DNA of 64,000 nucleotides from G026625185 sp963727835 (lineage in GTDB: Bacteria > Desulfobacterota > WTBG01 > JAGOGO01). Shown here in pieces: positions 42,524 to 52,292 of this stretch. The first letter of the stretch is position 1, and every line of letters starts with the position of its first letter. The translations under genes and the position numbers were made by a program. The DNA lies in NCBI GenBank assembly GCA_963727835.1, contig CAVSIB010000030.1, forward strand, positions 1 to 64,000. The letters are read 5' to 3'. Under the pieces are notes generated by a model. It was given only the letters and a program-made list of their open reading frames with translations. It was not told the origin of the DNA and ran no database searches.

Positions 42524-43060
42524 TTATTTTTTAAAAAAATCTTTTAAACCCGAAAGCCTGGGGTCTACAAATTCTTTATCCGAACACTGGCAGATTTCCT
42601 GGTTTTTGTTTATCCCGCAATGGGAGCAAAGGCCCTTACAGTCTTCCCGGCAAAGCGGGTAAAAAGGCATCGCGAGAATTATCTGACGTTGGATAATCGC
42701 GTCAAGATCAATAACCTCTCCGTCATAGAACTCCGTATCTAAATCTTCCTTTTGGAGCTCCATCTCAGCCGGAAGGTTTTGAAATTGAGCAGGAGATAAA
42801 GAAATATCAAATTTCGGGTTAAGCGAACGCATAAAACGCTCTAAACACCGGCTACAGGATAGCTCAACTTTTAAGCTTATCCCCCCGGCTACGATGACCA
42901 AGGAATCTGAGCGAGAAAGGTGAATCGTATAAGAGATCGGAGCAATAAATTTAAACTCCGAGCGTGTCTGATCCGGGAACAAGCCTTTCAGCCAGTCGAC
43001 ATCCCGCTCTCCCTGGACCAAAATTCCTTCTTGCGATATGTCTTCGACTCGATAATTCAA
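42524..43060 (-). CDS. yceD: DUF177 / YceD family protein
   Basis: 178 residues. The conserved end contains four Cys, PLCREDCKGLCSHCGINKNQEICQ-like, in the order C-x3-C-x3-C-x2-C, and the acidic ILAMPFYPLC before it, diagnostic of DUF177 proteins (implicated in 23S rRNA accumulation in some bacteria). A longer open frame begins at 43105, but that region is the promoter; the likely start is the TTG at 43060 with AGG 7 bases upstream, giving NYRVEDISQEGILVQ. First gene of the yceD-rpmF-fab operon. Confidence 0.8.
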   Translation of the reverse strand: MNYRVEDISQEGILVQGERDVDWLKGLFPDQTRSEFKFIAPISYTIHLSRSDSLVIVAGGISLKVELSCSRCLERFMRSLNPKFDISLSPAQFQNLPAEMELQKEDLDTEFYDGEVIDLDAIIQRQIILAMPFYPLCREDCKGLCSHCGINKNQEICQCSDKEFVDPRLSGLKDFFKK

Positions 43061-43086
43061 GCTTAAACCTTTTTTGTTTAGGTTTA

Positions 43087-43115
43087 AATTTATAAACGAA
43101 TACACTCTTTGTCAA
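43087..43115 (-). promoter_or_regulatory. promoter of the yceD-rpmF-fab operon
   Basis: Minus strand TTGACA (43110-43115), 17-base spacer, TAAATT (43087-43092); start about 20 bases before the TTG start. Near-consensus sigma-70 type, fitting constitutive expression of ribosomal and lipid genes. Confidence 0.7.
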
Positions 43116-43345
43116 GTAAAAAAAGAAAAATTTTACTTTTTTTTATCTTTTTAGAATTAAACCGAAAATATCATTTTCTTTAAAACAGTTTGACAGTTTA
43201 AAAGAGGTTCTGATACTTTGTAAAGCTTCTTTGGCCCCTCTTAAAAAAACATAAATTTTTGAACTTATTTTCTGTCCTTTGTCTTAATAATCCAAAGACA
43301 CTGCACGGTGAAAAATTTAGGGCTTAAAAATTATTCAGTCGGATT

Positions 43346-44857
43346 GTGGAATTTCCGGAAACAAAATTGAGAAATAGAATTTTAAACCTAATCTTAATCA
43401 GCATAAGTTTTTACTTTTTTTGGTTTCTAATGGGTTGTGCTATCACTCCTTACAAGTCAGCATCACCTTATAATCTCCCCTACCCCCCAAGTGTGGCGGA
43501 AACCTTTGAAAGTGCCAAACCTCCACCAGCAATGACGTTGCAGCCAATAGACCAGCTAACAAATCCCATCGGTTTTCAGCAGGGTAATATCCAAAAAATA
43601 AACAACCCCGTTGAAAACAATTATTATGTAGGCATCCTCCGTAACCTTGTCAATTACAATGGGGCCTTCCTGACCGAGTTATCCGTTTTTTACTATAACC
43701 CGATAAACAATCTTTCTCTTTCCCTTTATCCCCCAAAAAATAATAAAAGCACTACTCCAATTTTTACAACCTGGAATTTTACTCATATTGAGCAATTAGT
43801 TCATCCTCAAGGTTTTAAATACCAAAATTTTCTTACCCACGAATATTCTTGGGACGGCTACCAATATGCTTGTATTCTGAAAAATCTGTATAATAAAGGG
43901 GTTATCCAGGGTGATTTCCCGCTCATTTACAATTCCCCGGTTGAAACTTTTATCCAATATTTTCAAAATAAAGAAAATTTTATGAAAGCAGCCCTAGGCC
44001 GGGGAGAAACATACCGTCCCTTGATGACCTCCATCTTTAGAAAAAATGAAATTCCTGAAGATTTAGTCTATCTTTCTTTAATCGAAAGCGGTTTTAATCC
44101 TCATGCCTATTCCCCTGCCGGTGCTTGTGGTCCCTGGCAGCTGATGAAGGGCACAGCTCAACGATATGGTCTCCGGGTAGATAAGTGGATAGACGAAAGA
44201 AGAGACCCGGAAAAATCAACTCAGGCAGCAGTAAAATATTTAAAAGACTTACACGCGATGTTCGGAGATTGGTATTTGGCTTTAACTGCCTATAATGCCG
44301 GAGAAGGAAAAGTTGCTGCAGCCATCCAAAGATATAACAGCACTGACCTTTGGTATCTTCGTGAGAAAACTTATCTTAAACAAGAAAGCTGCGATTTTGT
44401 CCCCAAACTTTTAGCTGCAATCACGATTGGGAAACAGCCCGGAGAGTATGGATTTGCTCAACTCGACTCTTCTGCTCCGACTCCACCCTTAACAAAAGTC
44501 AACATCCCTTTCTCGGCTGATTTAAAAATGATTGCTGCTATGGCTGAAATTTCTCTCCCCGAACTGAAACAGTATAACCCGGAACTCTGTTTCGGGCGCA
44601 CCCCCCCGGATAAAGGAGGATATTGGGTTAAGATACCAGAATCGAAAAGGGAAATTTTTACGAAAAATTTTTCCCAAAACAAGGACAAACTCAAAAAACG
44701 CCAGGTTAGCCAGACACACCAGATCAAATCCGGGGAGACTTTAGCCACGATTGCCCGAAAATACGATACCACCGTGAACCAACTAATGAAATTAAATGGA
44801 ATTAAAAAACCCCGCGCCCTTCGCCCCGGTCAAACCTTACGGGTTCCAGCGTCCTAG
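43346..44857 (+). CDS. lipoprotein lytic murein transglycosylase with LysM (MltD-like)
   Basis: Cleaves peptidoglycan glycans to 1,6-anhydro products in the periplasm. 503 residues: hydrophobic signal ending in the lipobox FLMGC near residue 31, a unique middle, the SLT domain with catalytic Glu in YLSLIESGFNPHAYS near 250 and ACGPWQLMKGTAQRYG, then ALTAYNAGEGKV. A LysM domain follows near 450 (HQIKSGETLATIARKY ... ALRPGQTLRVP). The GTG at 43346 is the only start in frame before the signal; ribosome site weak. The lipobox explains the need for the Lgt/LspA pair. Confidence 0.9.
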   Translation: MEFPETKLRNRILNLILISISFYFFWFLMGCAITPYKSASPYNLPYPPSVAETFESAKPPPAMTLQPIDQLTNPIGFQQGNIQKINNPVENNYYVGILRNLVNYNGAFLTELSVFYYNPINNLSLSLYPPKNNKSTTPIFTTWNFTHIEQLVHPQGFKYQNFLTHEYSWDGYQYACILKNLYNKGVIQGDFPLIYNSPVETFIQYFQNKENFMKAALGRGETYRPLMTSIFRKNEIPEDLVYLSLIESGFNPHAYSPAGACGPWQLMKGTAQRYGLRVDKWIDERRDPEKSTQAAVKYLKDLHAMFGDWYLALTAYNAGEGKVAAAIQRYNSTDLWYLREKTYLKQESCDFVPKLLAAITIGKQPGEYGFAQLDSSAPTPPLTKVNIPFSADLKMIAAMAEISLPELKQYNPELCFGRTPPDKGGYWVKIPESKREIFTKNFSQNKDKLKKRQVSQTHQIKSGETLATIARKYDTTVNQLMKLNGIKKPRALRPGQTLRVPAS

Positions 44858-45013
44858 TTGTTTGAAATGCCTCAACTGGTCTAAGGGGTCAAATAATTCT
44901 CTTTTCAGCGTTAGGAAAACAGGATTATCAGGGGCAACCAACCCTGCAAATAGAAACCGAATATCACGAAAAATCCCAACCACGTGATCAAAGCAGGACC
45001 TCATTGCTTCCTC

Positions 45014-45286
45014 TTATCCGCCGGCAAGCACAAGCGTTATTGAAATCTCATCCCCATCCTTAACTGGTTTAGCCAGTTCATCAGGATAAGCGCTTTTGTG
45101 GTTGAGATAGATTTCAATTCCATTGAGCACCCTTCCCTTTTTATCAAACAAAACTCCCTTCACCCCGGGGAACCGTTGCATGAAACTTTTTAGACAATCC
45201 CCAACCGTAGTGCCCTCAACCTCAACCGCTGATAAACCATCGGTTACATGTCGGTAAAGCAGAGGAATGTTAATTTTTACACTCAC
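45014..45286 (-). CDS. moaD: MoaD/ThiS family sulfur-carrier protein
   Basis: 90 residues of beta-grasp fold ending LVLAGG, with the Gly-Gly C-terminus required for thiocarboxylation. TTVGDCLKSFMQRFPGVKGV near residue 26 and KDGDEISITLVLAGG are typical of the MoaD-like group found with W/Mo enzymes. It could partner the MoaE-like protein at 8 kb. It stands alone, 50 bases from a YbhB-type gene. The 44858-45013 gap has no gene. Confidence 0.85.
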   Translation of the reverse strand: MSVKINIPLLYRHVTDGLSAVEVEGTTVGDCLKSFMQRFPGVKGVLFDKKGRVLNGIEIYLNHKSAYPDELAKPVKDGDEISITLVLAGG

Positions 45287-45339
45287 CCTTCCTCCTTGAC
45301 CACAATTCGACCATCAAAAAAGATAGAAAAACCCTTTTT

Positions 45340-45894
45340 CTATCTTTGATAGCGCCCCATTAATTGCCCTTGAGCCAAAACGTGTTCTTCCATCGCTTTC
45401 AATAATTGAGTTTTAGTCAATCCGGGTTCACTATCTAGTACTTTATCGAGAGCGTAAAGTTTAAAATAATACCGGTGAGTTCCCCGCGGAGGACACGGTC
45501 CTCCGTAGCCAATCTTCCGAAAATCATTGGTTCCTTGTTGCGCCCCATTTTCGATGATCTTGTGTGGCGGTATGTTTTCAGGGAGTTCTTTTATCGTGGG
45601 TGGTATGTTGTAAATAACCCAATGAACCCAGATCCCCACTGGAGCATCCGGATCATCACTGATTAAAGCAACGCTTTTTGTATTCATTGGTACCGCATCC
45701 CATGCCAAAGGTGGAGAGATATCGGCACCATCGCAGGTATATTTTTTAGGGATCATGTCTCCCTCATTAAAAGCACTGCTCTTTATTTTTAGTTCCATAG
45801 CTTCCCCTCCTATTGTACTGAGGTTAGATAAAACCATTACACAAAAAACGAAACAAGAAGTAGCCAAAAACAAAGAAAGCATCCTTCTTTTCAT
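45340..45894 (-). CDS. YbhB/YbcL-type PEBP-family protein, secreted
   Basis: 184 residues: an N-terminal signal peptide (about 30 residues, ending near GGEA), then a phosphatidylethanolamine-binding-protein fold. Signature parts are KYTCDGADISPPLAW near 52, VALISDDPDAPVGIWVHWVI near 74 and GGPCPPRGTHRYYFKLYAL near 132. Anion-binding pocket residues DPDAP and GPCPPRG are intact. Function unknown in bacteria despite the Raf-kinase-inhibitor label. Confidence 0.9.
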   Translation of the reverse strand: MKRRMLSLFLATSCFVFCVMVLSNLSTIGGEAMELKIKSSAFNEGDMIPKKYTCDGADISPPLAWDAVPMNTKSVALISDDPDAPVGIWVHWVIYNIPPTIKELPENIPPHKIIENGAQQGTNDFRKIGYGGPCPPRGTHRYYFKLYALDKVLDSEPGLTKTQLLKAMEEHVLAQGQLMGRYQR

Positions 45895-46176
45895 GGCCTT
45901 ATTCCCCTTATAAAACGTGGGTTAGCTTTTTCCCTCATTTTTCATAGATTATAATATTTCAAGGAGTTAGAAGCAAGAAAAATTTCGGTTGAATTCTCGA
46001 AAAAGGAGACGTACGTGCTTAAGCTTAGACACCCTTTCACCAGGATCATAAATCAATTTCGTAAAGCAATAAGCTTTTCTCTTTTCTTTCGAAAAAACAA
46101 TTGTTATAAATTAGTTTCTGAATTAATAATCCTCCAACGACTCAAGCGAATATTTTTTGCCCTCTAAAGGTTAACT

Positions 46177-47091
46177 ATGAAAGTAATCTTGTTAGGAACC
46201 GGAGGAACTATTCCCACCCTTCGCCGCAGCCTCCCTGCTTTAGCGTTGCAGCGGGATGGAGACATCTTGCTTTTTGACTGCGGAGAGGGCACCCAGGTAC
46301 AGATTGTTCGGGCTTCTCTAAGCCCCGGCAAACTTTTTGCCATCTTCCTGAGCCACTTGCATGGAGACCATGTCACTGGCCTTCCCGGCCTCCTCATGAC
46401 CATCATGCATCAGGCGCGGGAAAAACCCCTTCGCATTTTTGGGCCTCCGGGCATCAGAGAGTATATCAACTTGATTCGAAAATGTTTAGGGTTCAATCCA
46501 CCTTATGTTCTTGACATCCATGAGATCACCGAAGGAAAACTTTTTTCCGGCTCTGGCTTTTGGATGGAGGCAGTTGCCGTTGATCACAAACCCCATACGC
46601 TTGCCTTTTCTTTAGTAGAAGAACCACGACCAGGAAGGTTCTTTCCGGAAAAAGCAAAGAAACTGGGCATTCCTGAAGGCCCTTTGTTTGGAAAGCTTCA
46701 ACGGGGTGAAACCATAACATTAGCCGATGGGCGAGAAATTAACCCTTCGATGGTTATGAACACCCCCCGGAAAGGCCGTAAGTTTGTTTACGCGACTGAT
46801 ACGCGGCCCTGCCCACAAGTGATTAAACTTGCCTATGAAGCAGACCTTTTAGTGCATGAAGGAATGTTTGCTCACGACATGGAGGAGGAAGCGAAAATAA
46901 AAGGCCATTCTACCTGCGCTCAGGCAGCTCGTATAGCGAGCGAAGCCAAGGTCAAAAATTTAGTCATTACCCATATCAGTACTCGTTACCAGCGGACTGA
47001 TGATCTGCTTTATGAAGCTCGATGTGTTTTTCCCAAGACCGTTATTGGACAGGATTTGATGAAGTTTGAAATACCCGTGCATAAGGAATAA
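46177..47091 (+). CDS. rnz: ribonuclease Z
   Basis: tRNA 3'-processing endonuclease of the metallo-beta-lactamase fold. 304 residues: VILLGTGGTIPT at the start, the zinc motif LSHLHGDHVTGLPGLL near 60-75, VDHKPHTLAF near 130, VYATDTRPC near 205, EGMF near 230 and the last His in VITHISTRYQ near 275. AAAGGTTAACT ribosome site. Preceding 280 bases hold no gene. Confidence 0.92.
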   Translation: MKVILLGTGGTIPTLRRSLPALALQRDGDILLFDCGEGTQVQIVRASLSPGKLFAIFLSHLHGDHVTGLPGLLMTIMHQAREKPLRIFGPPGIREYINLIRKCLGFNPPYVLDIHEITEGKLFSGSGFWMEAVAVDHKPHTLAFSLVEEPRPGRFFPEKAKKLGIPEGPLFGKLQRGETITLADGREINPSMVMNTPRKGRKFVYATDTRPCPQVIKLAYEADLLVHEGMFAHDMEEEAKIKGHSTCAQAARIASEAKVKNLVITHISTRYQRTDDLLYEARCVFPKTVIGQDLMKFEIPVHKE

Positions 47092-47100
47092 AAAATTCTC

Positions 47101-47961
47101 TTAAATGAGCAGAGGGTAATGAGCGCCGCGACTGTACCCTTCCCTTTGGGCGAGAATATCCAGGTGAAGCGTAGCGATGTTTTCTACATCTAAGGGGACA
47201 GGGGTGCCAATGAATTCAATGTCAACCGCTTTGAGATATTTTTGGCAGGCTTTACAGACTTCAAGTCGGTATTGTTTTTCGTTCTCGACATAAAGATACG
47301 TGACCCCTTCTTCCTCTTCGTTTCCACAAAACGGGCACATAAGAAAAGGGAACGGCCATTCTGTGCCACAGTAAACACAAAAAAGATGCCTTGACCATTT
47401 TCCCTCCGGGATCGCGGCAATAGGTGGGGCTTTTCCACAAATAGGGCAATACCCCTTTCCCCAGAGAGTTATATCAATCACTGCTCGTAAATTTTCGGCT
47501 AAATATTCGTAAAAAGGTTTTAGGGACTCAGTCAAAAGAAAGAAGAGGAGCGTAGGGTCACCCAGTTCCTCTTTTTTCCCCATTGGCGAGGGAATTTCCC
47601 CATCCCACATCGCTTTGATGGTCTTTCCAACATCGAGGTTACCTTTTTTAATAAAGGCGTGTAACTTTCCTGCAGTATCAGGATTTTTTTCGTGGCTTAT
47701 CTGAAGAAGCGTGCGAAAAAATTTTTCTAACGTCCCATTATCCAACTCAATAGCGCTCTTATCCAGAACCGGGGATCCTGCTTTGAATTTTGCCTGCACT
47801 TCCTGTTCATCAAAAACTATGGGGAGACCTTTAAGCGACTGGTAAAACTCCTCTTTGGCAATAAAAATTTTTTCATAAAAATCGAGCAGGTTTCTGTACG
47901 CGGGTTTTTCGCGTTTGATTTGTTCCATGCGGGCCAATTTCGTTTTCAGGTCACCGGCCAT
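47101..47961 (-). CDS. fdhE: formate dehydrogenase accessory protein FdhE
   Basis: Maturation factor for formate dehydrogenase. About 286 residues. The C-terminal rubredoxin-like zinc/iron part has four CxxC pairs: YCPICGKAP near 186, CVYCGTEW near 208, CPFCGNEE near 221, CKACQKYL near 245. The N-terminal part is helical. The gene overlaps the end of pepA. I start at the ATG 47961; a TTG five codons earlier is also possible. No intact formate dehydrogenase is in the window, only a C-terminal scrap at 32 kb, so it should have another target in the genome or be on the way out. Confidence 0.88.
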   Translation of the reverse strand: MAGDLKTKLARMEQIKREKPAYRNLLDFYEKIFIAKEEFYQSLKGLPIVFDEQEVQAKFKAGSPVLDKSAIELDNGTLEKFFRTLLQISHEKNPDTAGKLHAFIKKGNLDVGKTIKAMWDGEIPSPMGKKEELGDPTLLFFLLTESLKPFYEYLAENLRAVIDITLWGKGYCPICGKAPPIAAIPEGKWSRHLFCVYCGTEWPFPFLMCPFCGNEEEEGVTYLYVENEKQYRLEVCKACQKYLKAVDIEFIGTPVPLDVENIATLHLDILAQREGYSRGAHYPLLI

Positions 47962-47963
47962 TC

Positions 47964-49472
47964 CTATTTGTTCCAATCCCTTAATAGCTGAAGCAGGAGC
48001 CGCACACCAAAGCCGCTTGCGCCCTTTGGTATATAGGGTTTATCTTTTTCATACCAGGTCGGCCCGGCGATATCCATATGGACCCATGGGGTATCGTTCA
48101 CAAATTTTTTCAGAAACATTCCTCCGGTAATAGTTCCGGCAGCCCGGGTACCCACATTCTTAAAATCCGCAATATCACTTTTGAGGTAATCAAAGTATTC
48201 TTCCCAGAGAGGAAGTTCCCATACCTTTTCGCCGGTTTTTTCGCCGGCTGATTTAACGGAGTTCAACAAAGAAGCATCGTTTCCCATAATACCGGCAACA
48301 TAGTCTCCTAACGCGGTTATGCACGCTCCGGTCAGAGTGGCTAAATCAACAATACCTTGCGGTTTATACCTTTTGGCATACGTCAAGGCATCGGCCAGGA
48401 TTAATCGTCCTTCCGCGTCCGTGCTGATTACTTCAATGGTCTGACCCGACAGAGACGTGAGAACATCTCCGGGTTTATACGCTTTGCCTCCCGGCAGATT
48501 TTCCGTGGCCGGAATAATCCCCAGTAAATTTAAAGGAAGTTTCATTTGGGCTACTGCCTGCATGGTTCCCATCACCACCGCTCCCCCAGCCATATCATCT
48601 TTCATTTGTTCCATTTTGTCAGGAGGCTTAAGAGAAATGCCACCGCTATCAAAGGTAATCCCTTTTCCGATGATGACCAGAGGAGGTCCAAAATTTCGGC
48701 TGGCGGTGTATTCTAAAATAATAATCTTCGCTGGTTCACGGCTTCCTTGAGCAACCGCCAGAAAGGCGCCCATTCCCATTTTCTGAGCCTGTTTTTCGGT
48801 AATGACCCGGCACTTTAACTTGTTCTTCTTGGCAATCGTCTGCGCTTGGTGAGCTAACATAGCGGGCGTCTTTTTATTGGCTGGTAAGGACACCAAATCA
48901 CGAGCAATATATACGGCTTCCCTGAGAATAGTCACATGACGCAAGACCATTTCTATTATCTTGGTCCTGTCTTTTTTTTGCGAGACAACCACACACTCAT
49001 CAACTTCTTTTATTTTTTCCCTTCCCGTGGTTATCAGGTCCCGGAACTGATACACCCCCAAACCTCCTCCGATTAGAAATGCTTCCAGCAGTTTAGACAC
49101 TGAAAATCCTTTGGCGTCAAGAAGGTCTTCGGGGAGATGGATTGTTTTTATTCCTAAATCGCGTACATACTGAAAAGCTTTCCCCCCGGCTCCGCGCATG
49201 ACATCAAGGTCAAACTTTTCTTTCTTTCCCAATCCCACCAAAACTATTCTCTTGGCAGATAGCGCTCCTTGGGGATAAAGCAAAAAAGTTTTATATCGTT
49301 CCCCAAGAAAATCCCCGCTCGTGAGAAGATTTTTAATCAATCCTTTCGTGGCACTGTCTATAACATCAAGCGATTTTTGCAATGTCTTCGTATCTTCAAA
49401 AACAGGCAGAACCAGCACCTCAGCTTTTTCAAAAATAATACTGCCAACTCTCGATTTAAACTTTATCGCCAT
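47964..49472 (-). CDS. pepA: leucyl aminopeptidase
   Basis: Cytosolic dizinc M17 aminopeptidase. 502 residues; the family signature NTDAEGRLILAD-type (here STDAEGRLILADAL) near 348, VIIGKGITFDSGGISLKP near 262 with the catalytic Lys, and DMAGGAVVMGTMQ near 288 with metal ligands. N-terminal macro-like domain intact. Its stop lies inside the fdhE start region, hence translational overlap. Length normal. Confidence 0.95.
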   Translation of the reverse strand: MAIKFKSRVGSIIFEKAEVLVLPVFEDTKTLQKSLDVIDSATKGLIKNLLTSGDFLGERYKTFLLYPQGALSAKRIVLVGLGKKEKFDLDVMRGAGGKAFQYVRDLGIKTIHLPEDLLDAKGFSVSKLLEAFLIGGGLGVYQFRDLITTGREKIKEVDECVVVSQKKDRTKIIEMVLRHVTILREAVYIARDLVSLPANKKTPAMLAHQAQTIAKKNKLKCRVITEKQAQKMGMGAFLAVAQGSREPAKIIILEYTASRNFGPPLVIIGKGITFDSGGISLKPPDKMEQMKDDMAGGAVVMGTMQAVAQMKLPLNLLGIIPATENLPGGKAYKPGDVLTSLSGQTIEVISTDAEGRLILADALTYAKRYKPQGIVDLATLTGACITALGDYVAGIMGNDASLLNSVKSAGEKTGEKVWELPLWEEYFDYLKSDIADFKNVGTRAAGTITGGMFLKKFVNDTPWVHMDIAGPTWYEKDKPYIPKGASGFGVRLLLQLLRDWNK

Positions 49473-49485
49473 AATTCCTTCCTTT

Positions 49486-50361
49486 TTACAAACCCCGCAA
49501 AAATTCTGGTCGCAACTGCGCGGGATTTTTTAAAGCGCAATCTATCTCACTAAGGAGCTTTGCTTTATCTTGATTAAGCGTCGCCTTGATGGCAAGATAG
49601 TTAGAAGCATGATTACTGCGGAAAATACACTTATCTAAGCGAAAGTGCTCAATCATAACACGAAGCTCATTAAGGATTTCCAACTTGTCCATCATCTCCC
49701 AATCCTTCCCCAGACAACGGGAAAAGTATCGGTTATCATCCTCAAGGATAAGAGTTAAGGCGGAAAGATAGTGAGGATTAATCGCTGAACAGACTCGTGC
49801 GGTTTCAAGCGCATGGCGCTCGCTCCCCTTTTTCCCAGCGAGGCCAAGAATAACGGTTGCTGAAAGCACAAAACCAGCATCAATAGCTTTTTTGGCACTG
49901 GTAATCAGTTCTTGCGCCGTTGCTCCTTTTTTTATTTTGACGAGTAGTTCATCATCGCCCGTTTCAATACCAAAGTACAACATCTGGAGGCCAGCCTTGC
50001 GGATCCTTTGGAGGTCTTCTGTTGACTTTCCCATAAGATTAGCCGGATTAGCATAAGCGCTCACCCGTTCCAATGCAGGAAACTTTTCATAAAGGAAATT
50101 CAAAATCTGGAGCATGTAATCCGTATCAATAAACAGCGCATCACCATCCGCAAGGAAAATCCTGTTTATCCCGCCATAAGAAAGCGCTGCCTCGAGGATA
50201 TCGGCCTTGAGTTCTTCCCAGGGCCGGATACGAAATTTTTTCTTCCGGTACATGATACAAAAAGCGCACCGGTTGTGGGAACACCCTAAGGTTACCTGGA
50301 AGATAAGCGAATACGCTTCACTCGGAGGACGATATAAGGGCATATCATAATACATAGTCAC
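49486..50361 (-). CDS. radical SAM protein (COG1032-like, Elp3/B12-type core)
   Basis: 291 residues. The cluster motif is CxxxxCxxC in VTLGCSHNRCAFCIMYRKKK near 29, one residue longer than CxxxCxxC, as in relatives such as the TQGC-type subfamily. Then FLADGDALFIDTDYMLQILN, YFGIETGDDELLVKIKKG and ILGLAGKKGSERHA. No extra Fe-S domain. Function not known; located between polX and pepA. Fifteen bases after polX. Confidence 0.8.
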   Translation of the reverse strand: MTMYYDMPLYRPPSEAYSLIFQVTLGCSHNRCAFCIMYRKKKFRIRPWEELKADILEAALSYGGINRIFLADGDALFIDTDYMLQILNFLYEKFPALERVSAYANPANLMGKSTEDLQRIRKAGLQMLYFGIETGDDELLVKIKKGATAQELITSAKKAIDAGFVLSATVILGLAGKKGSERHALETARVCSAINPHYLSALTLILEDDNRYFSRCLGKDWEMMDKLEILNELRVMIEHFRLDKCIFRSNHASNYLAIKATLNQDKAKLLSEIDCALKNPAQLRPEFLRGL

Positions 50362-50376
50362 ATCCTTCTGCTTTCA

Positions 50377-52089
50377 TCATTTTTTCTTTAAAACCTTTAC
50401 CACATCATTATAGTTAAGGCAATTTAAAATATCTGTTTTCCCCAGCCATCCTCTCCGCGCTACCGAAAGCCCAAGCTCAAGGTATTCCATCTGATCAAGG
50501 CTGTGGGCATCGGTTCCAATGGTAAGTTTTGCTCCCTTGTCTTTCGCTGCCCGAGAGTAAATATCGTTAAGGTCAAGTCTCTGGGGATAAGCGTTAATCT
50601 CAAGGGCTGTATTGGTTTGCGCTGCTTCCTCAAACACCATTTCCAGATTGACAGCGTAAGCATCCCGCTCTCCGATGAGGCGTCCGGTGGGGTGGGCAAT
50701 ACTGTGCACCCGGGGGTGACGCATGGCTTTCATGATTCGGCGGGTTAAGGTTTTTTCGTCCTGTTTAAAACCACTATGGATAGCCGCAATAACAACATCA
50801 AGCTTCCTGAGTAACTCGTCAGGATAATCTAAGCCGCCATCATTGTTGATATCAACCTCGGACCCACAGAGCAGTTTAACTTTTTTGTTTTTCCGATTAA
50901 TTTTTTGAATTGCCGAAATTTTTTCCTCCATCCGAGCAATCGACAATCCTCCGGCTATTTTAAGAGACTGAGAATGATCGCAGATCGCTACCCATTCAAG
51001 CCCCATGGTCTCGGCCTTTTTTGCAATCTCCTCCAGGGTTGCCGCCCCATCACTATAGTAGGAATGGACATGGAAGTCTCCCCGAACATCCCTGTGTTCC
51101 ACTAAATGCGGGAGTTTTCCCTCCAACGCTGCTTCAATTTCACCACGATCTTCCCTAAGTTCAGGGGGGATAAAAGGCAACCCAACTGAAGTGTAAACCT
51201 CCTGTTCATCCCTCCCACCGATTTTTTTCTCGCCCCGAAATATTCCGTATTCATTTATTTTCAGACCCTTCGTGACTGCCAGTTCCCGAAGCCGGATATT
51301 ATGAGCTTTGGAGCCGGTAAAATAGCAAAGCGCTGCTCCAAAACAATCCGGTTCTACCACGCGGAGATCCACTTGAATACCTCCCCGTGCCCGAATGCTT
51401 GATTTTGTTCTTCCTTTGGCCTGGACTGTTTCCACAAAGGGAAGGTGAGTAAAAAAGTCCATTACCTTTTCTGGTTGAGGAGAAATGGTCAATATGTCTA
51501 TGTCCTTAATGGTTTCCCGTTGGCGACGGACACTTCCTGCCACACTTATTTGTTTTACTTCTTTTAATTTTTTAAGTTCGCCCGTTATTTCCCGGGAAAG
51601 AGCAAGCATGGTGCTGAGCATTACCCGCGCTAACTTCTGACGGTAAAGCGCGATCCCTTTCAGAATATTTTCTTCGGTCTTGGCCTTTATTCCTGGCAGT
51701 CCTTGCAGCTTGTGCGCTTGAGCCAATCCTTCCAAGTGATCTATGCTTTCAACTCTTAACTCATCGTAAAGCATTTTAACCGTCCGGGGGCCGAGTCCCG
51801 GAATCGTGATGATTTCCATCAACCCCTCTGGTATCTCTTTTTTCAATTCCTCATATTTTTGGAGAGTTCCGGTCGTGATGATTTCAGTAATTTTTTGGGA
51901 TAGGTCCTTCCCGATTCCGGGAAGGGTATCCAGTTCGTTGTGCTGCGCAATTAAAGCAATATCTTCAGCTAAATTTTCAATATTCTGAGCAGCCTTCTGG
52001 TAAGCGCGGATACGAAAAGGGTTTTCCCCTTTTATTTCCAGCATTTCCGCTATCTTTTTAAAAACAGTGGCCACTTCCTGATTTTTCAT
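50377..52089 (-). CDS. polX: DNA polymerase / 3'-5' exonuclease PolX
   Basis: Family X polymerase for base-excision-type repair. 570 residues: HhH DNA-binding (TLPGIGKDLSQKITEI near 54 and TIPGLGPRTVKMLYDE near 94), nucleotidyltransferase core with catalytic Asp pair in DIDILTIS near 195 and IQVDLRVV near 236, and a C-terminal PHP domain. That domain has FHVHSYYSDGAATLEEIAKK near 340, AICDHSQSL near 365, and GTDAHSLDQMEYLELGL near 535 for exonuclease metals. Both activities look intact. Start ATG 52089 rather than the TTG three codons earlier. Confidence 0.94.
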   Translation of the reverse strand: MKNQEVATVFKKIAEMLEIKGENPFRIRAYQKAAQNIENLAEDIALIAQHNELDTLPGIGKDLSQKITEIITTGTLQKYEELKKEIPEGLMEIITIPGLGPRTVKMLYDELRVESIDHLEGLAQAHKLQGLPGIKAKTEENILKGIALYRQKLARVMLSTMLALSREITGELKKLKEVKQISVAGSVRRQRETIKDIDILTISPQPEKVMDFFTHLPFVETVQAKGRTKSSIRARGGIQVDLRVVEPDCFGAALCYFTGSKAHNIRLRELAVTKGLKINEYGIFRGEKKIGGRDEQEVYTSVGLPFIPPELREDRGEIEAALEGKLPHLVEHRDVRGDFHVHSYYSDGAATLEEIAKKAETMGLEWVAICDHSQSLKIAGGLSIARMEEKISAIQKINRKNKKVKLLCGSEVDINNDGGLDYPDELLRKLDVVIAAIHSGFKQDEKTLTRRIMKAMRHPRVHSIAHPTGRLIGERDAYAVNLEMVFEEAAQTNTALEINAYPQRLDLNDIYSRAAKDKGAKLTIGTDAHSLDQMEYLELGLSVARRGWLGKTDILNCLNYNDVVKVLKKK

Positions 52090-52098
52090 GGATTGCAC

Positions 52099-52292
52099 TC
52101 TTTATAGTTGATGCGTTGTTGCAAAATTTACCATAGCTAAAAATCAAGTTCAAGTTTTGTTGTTAGCGAATTTAACCAAAAAAAAACTGCTAAAGCAGAC
52201 ACTTTTCACGTAGTAACAAAGTCAGGGAAAAGTAAACTGGGGTTTGGAAACAAAGGGAAATTACTCGCAGACAGTGGCGAGACTTATTAGCT
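52099..52292. other. intergenic, no gene seen
   Basis: Short AT-rich stretch before polX and after the aldehyde oxidoreductase remnant. Confidence 0.4.

Noticed and set aside
43061..43105. Earlier GTG start for yceD
   Set aside because: It lies between the -35 and -10 elements of the operon promoter, so it would not be transcribed.
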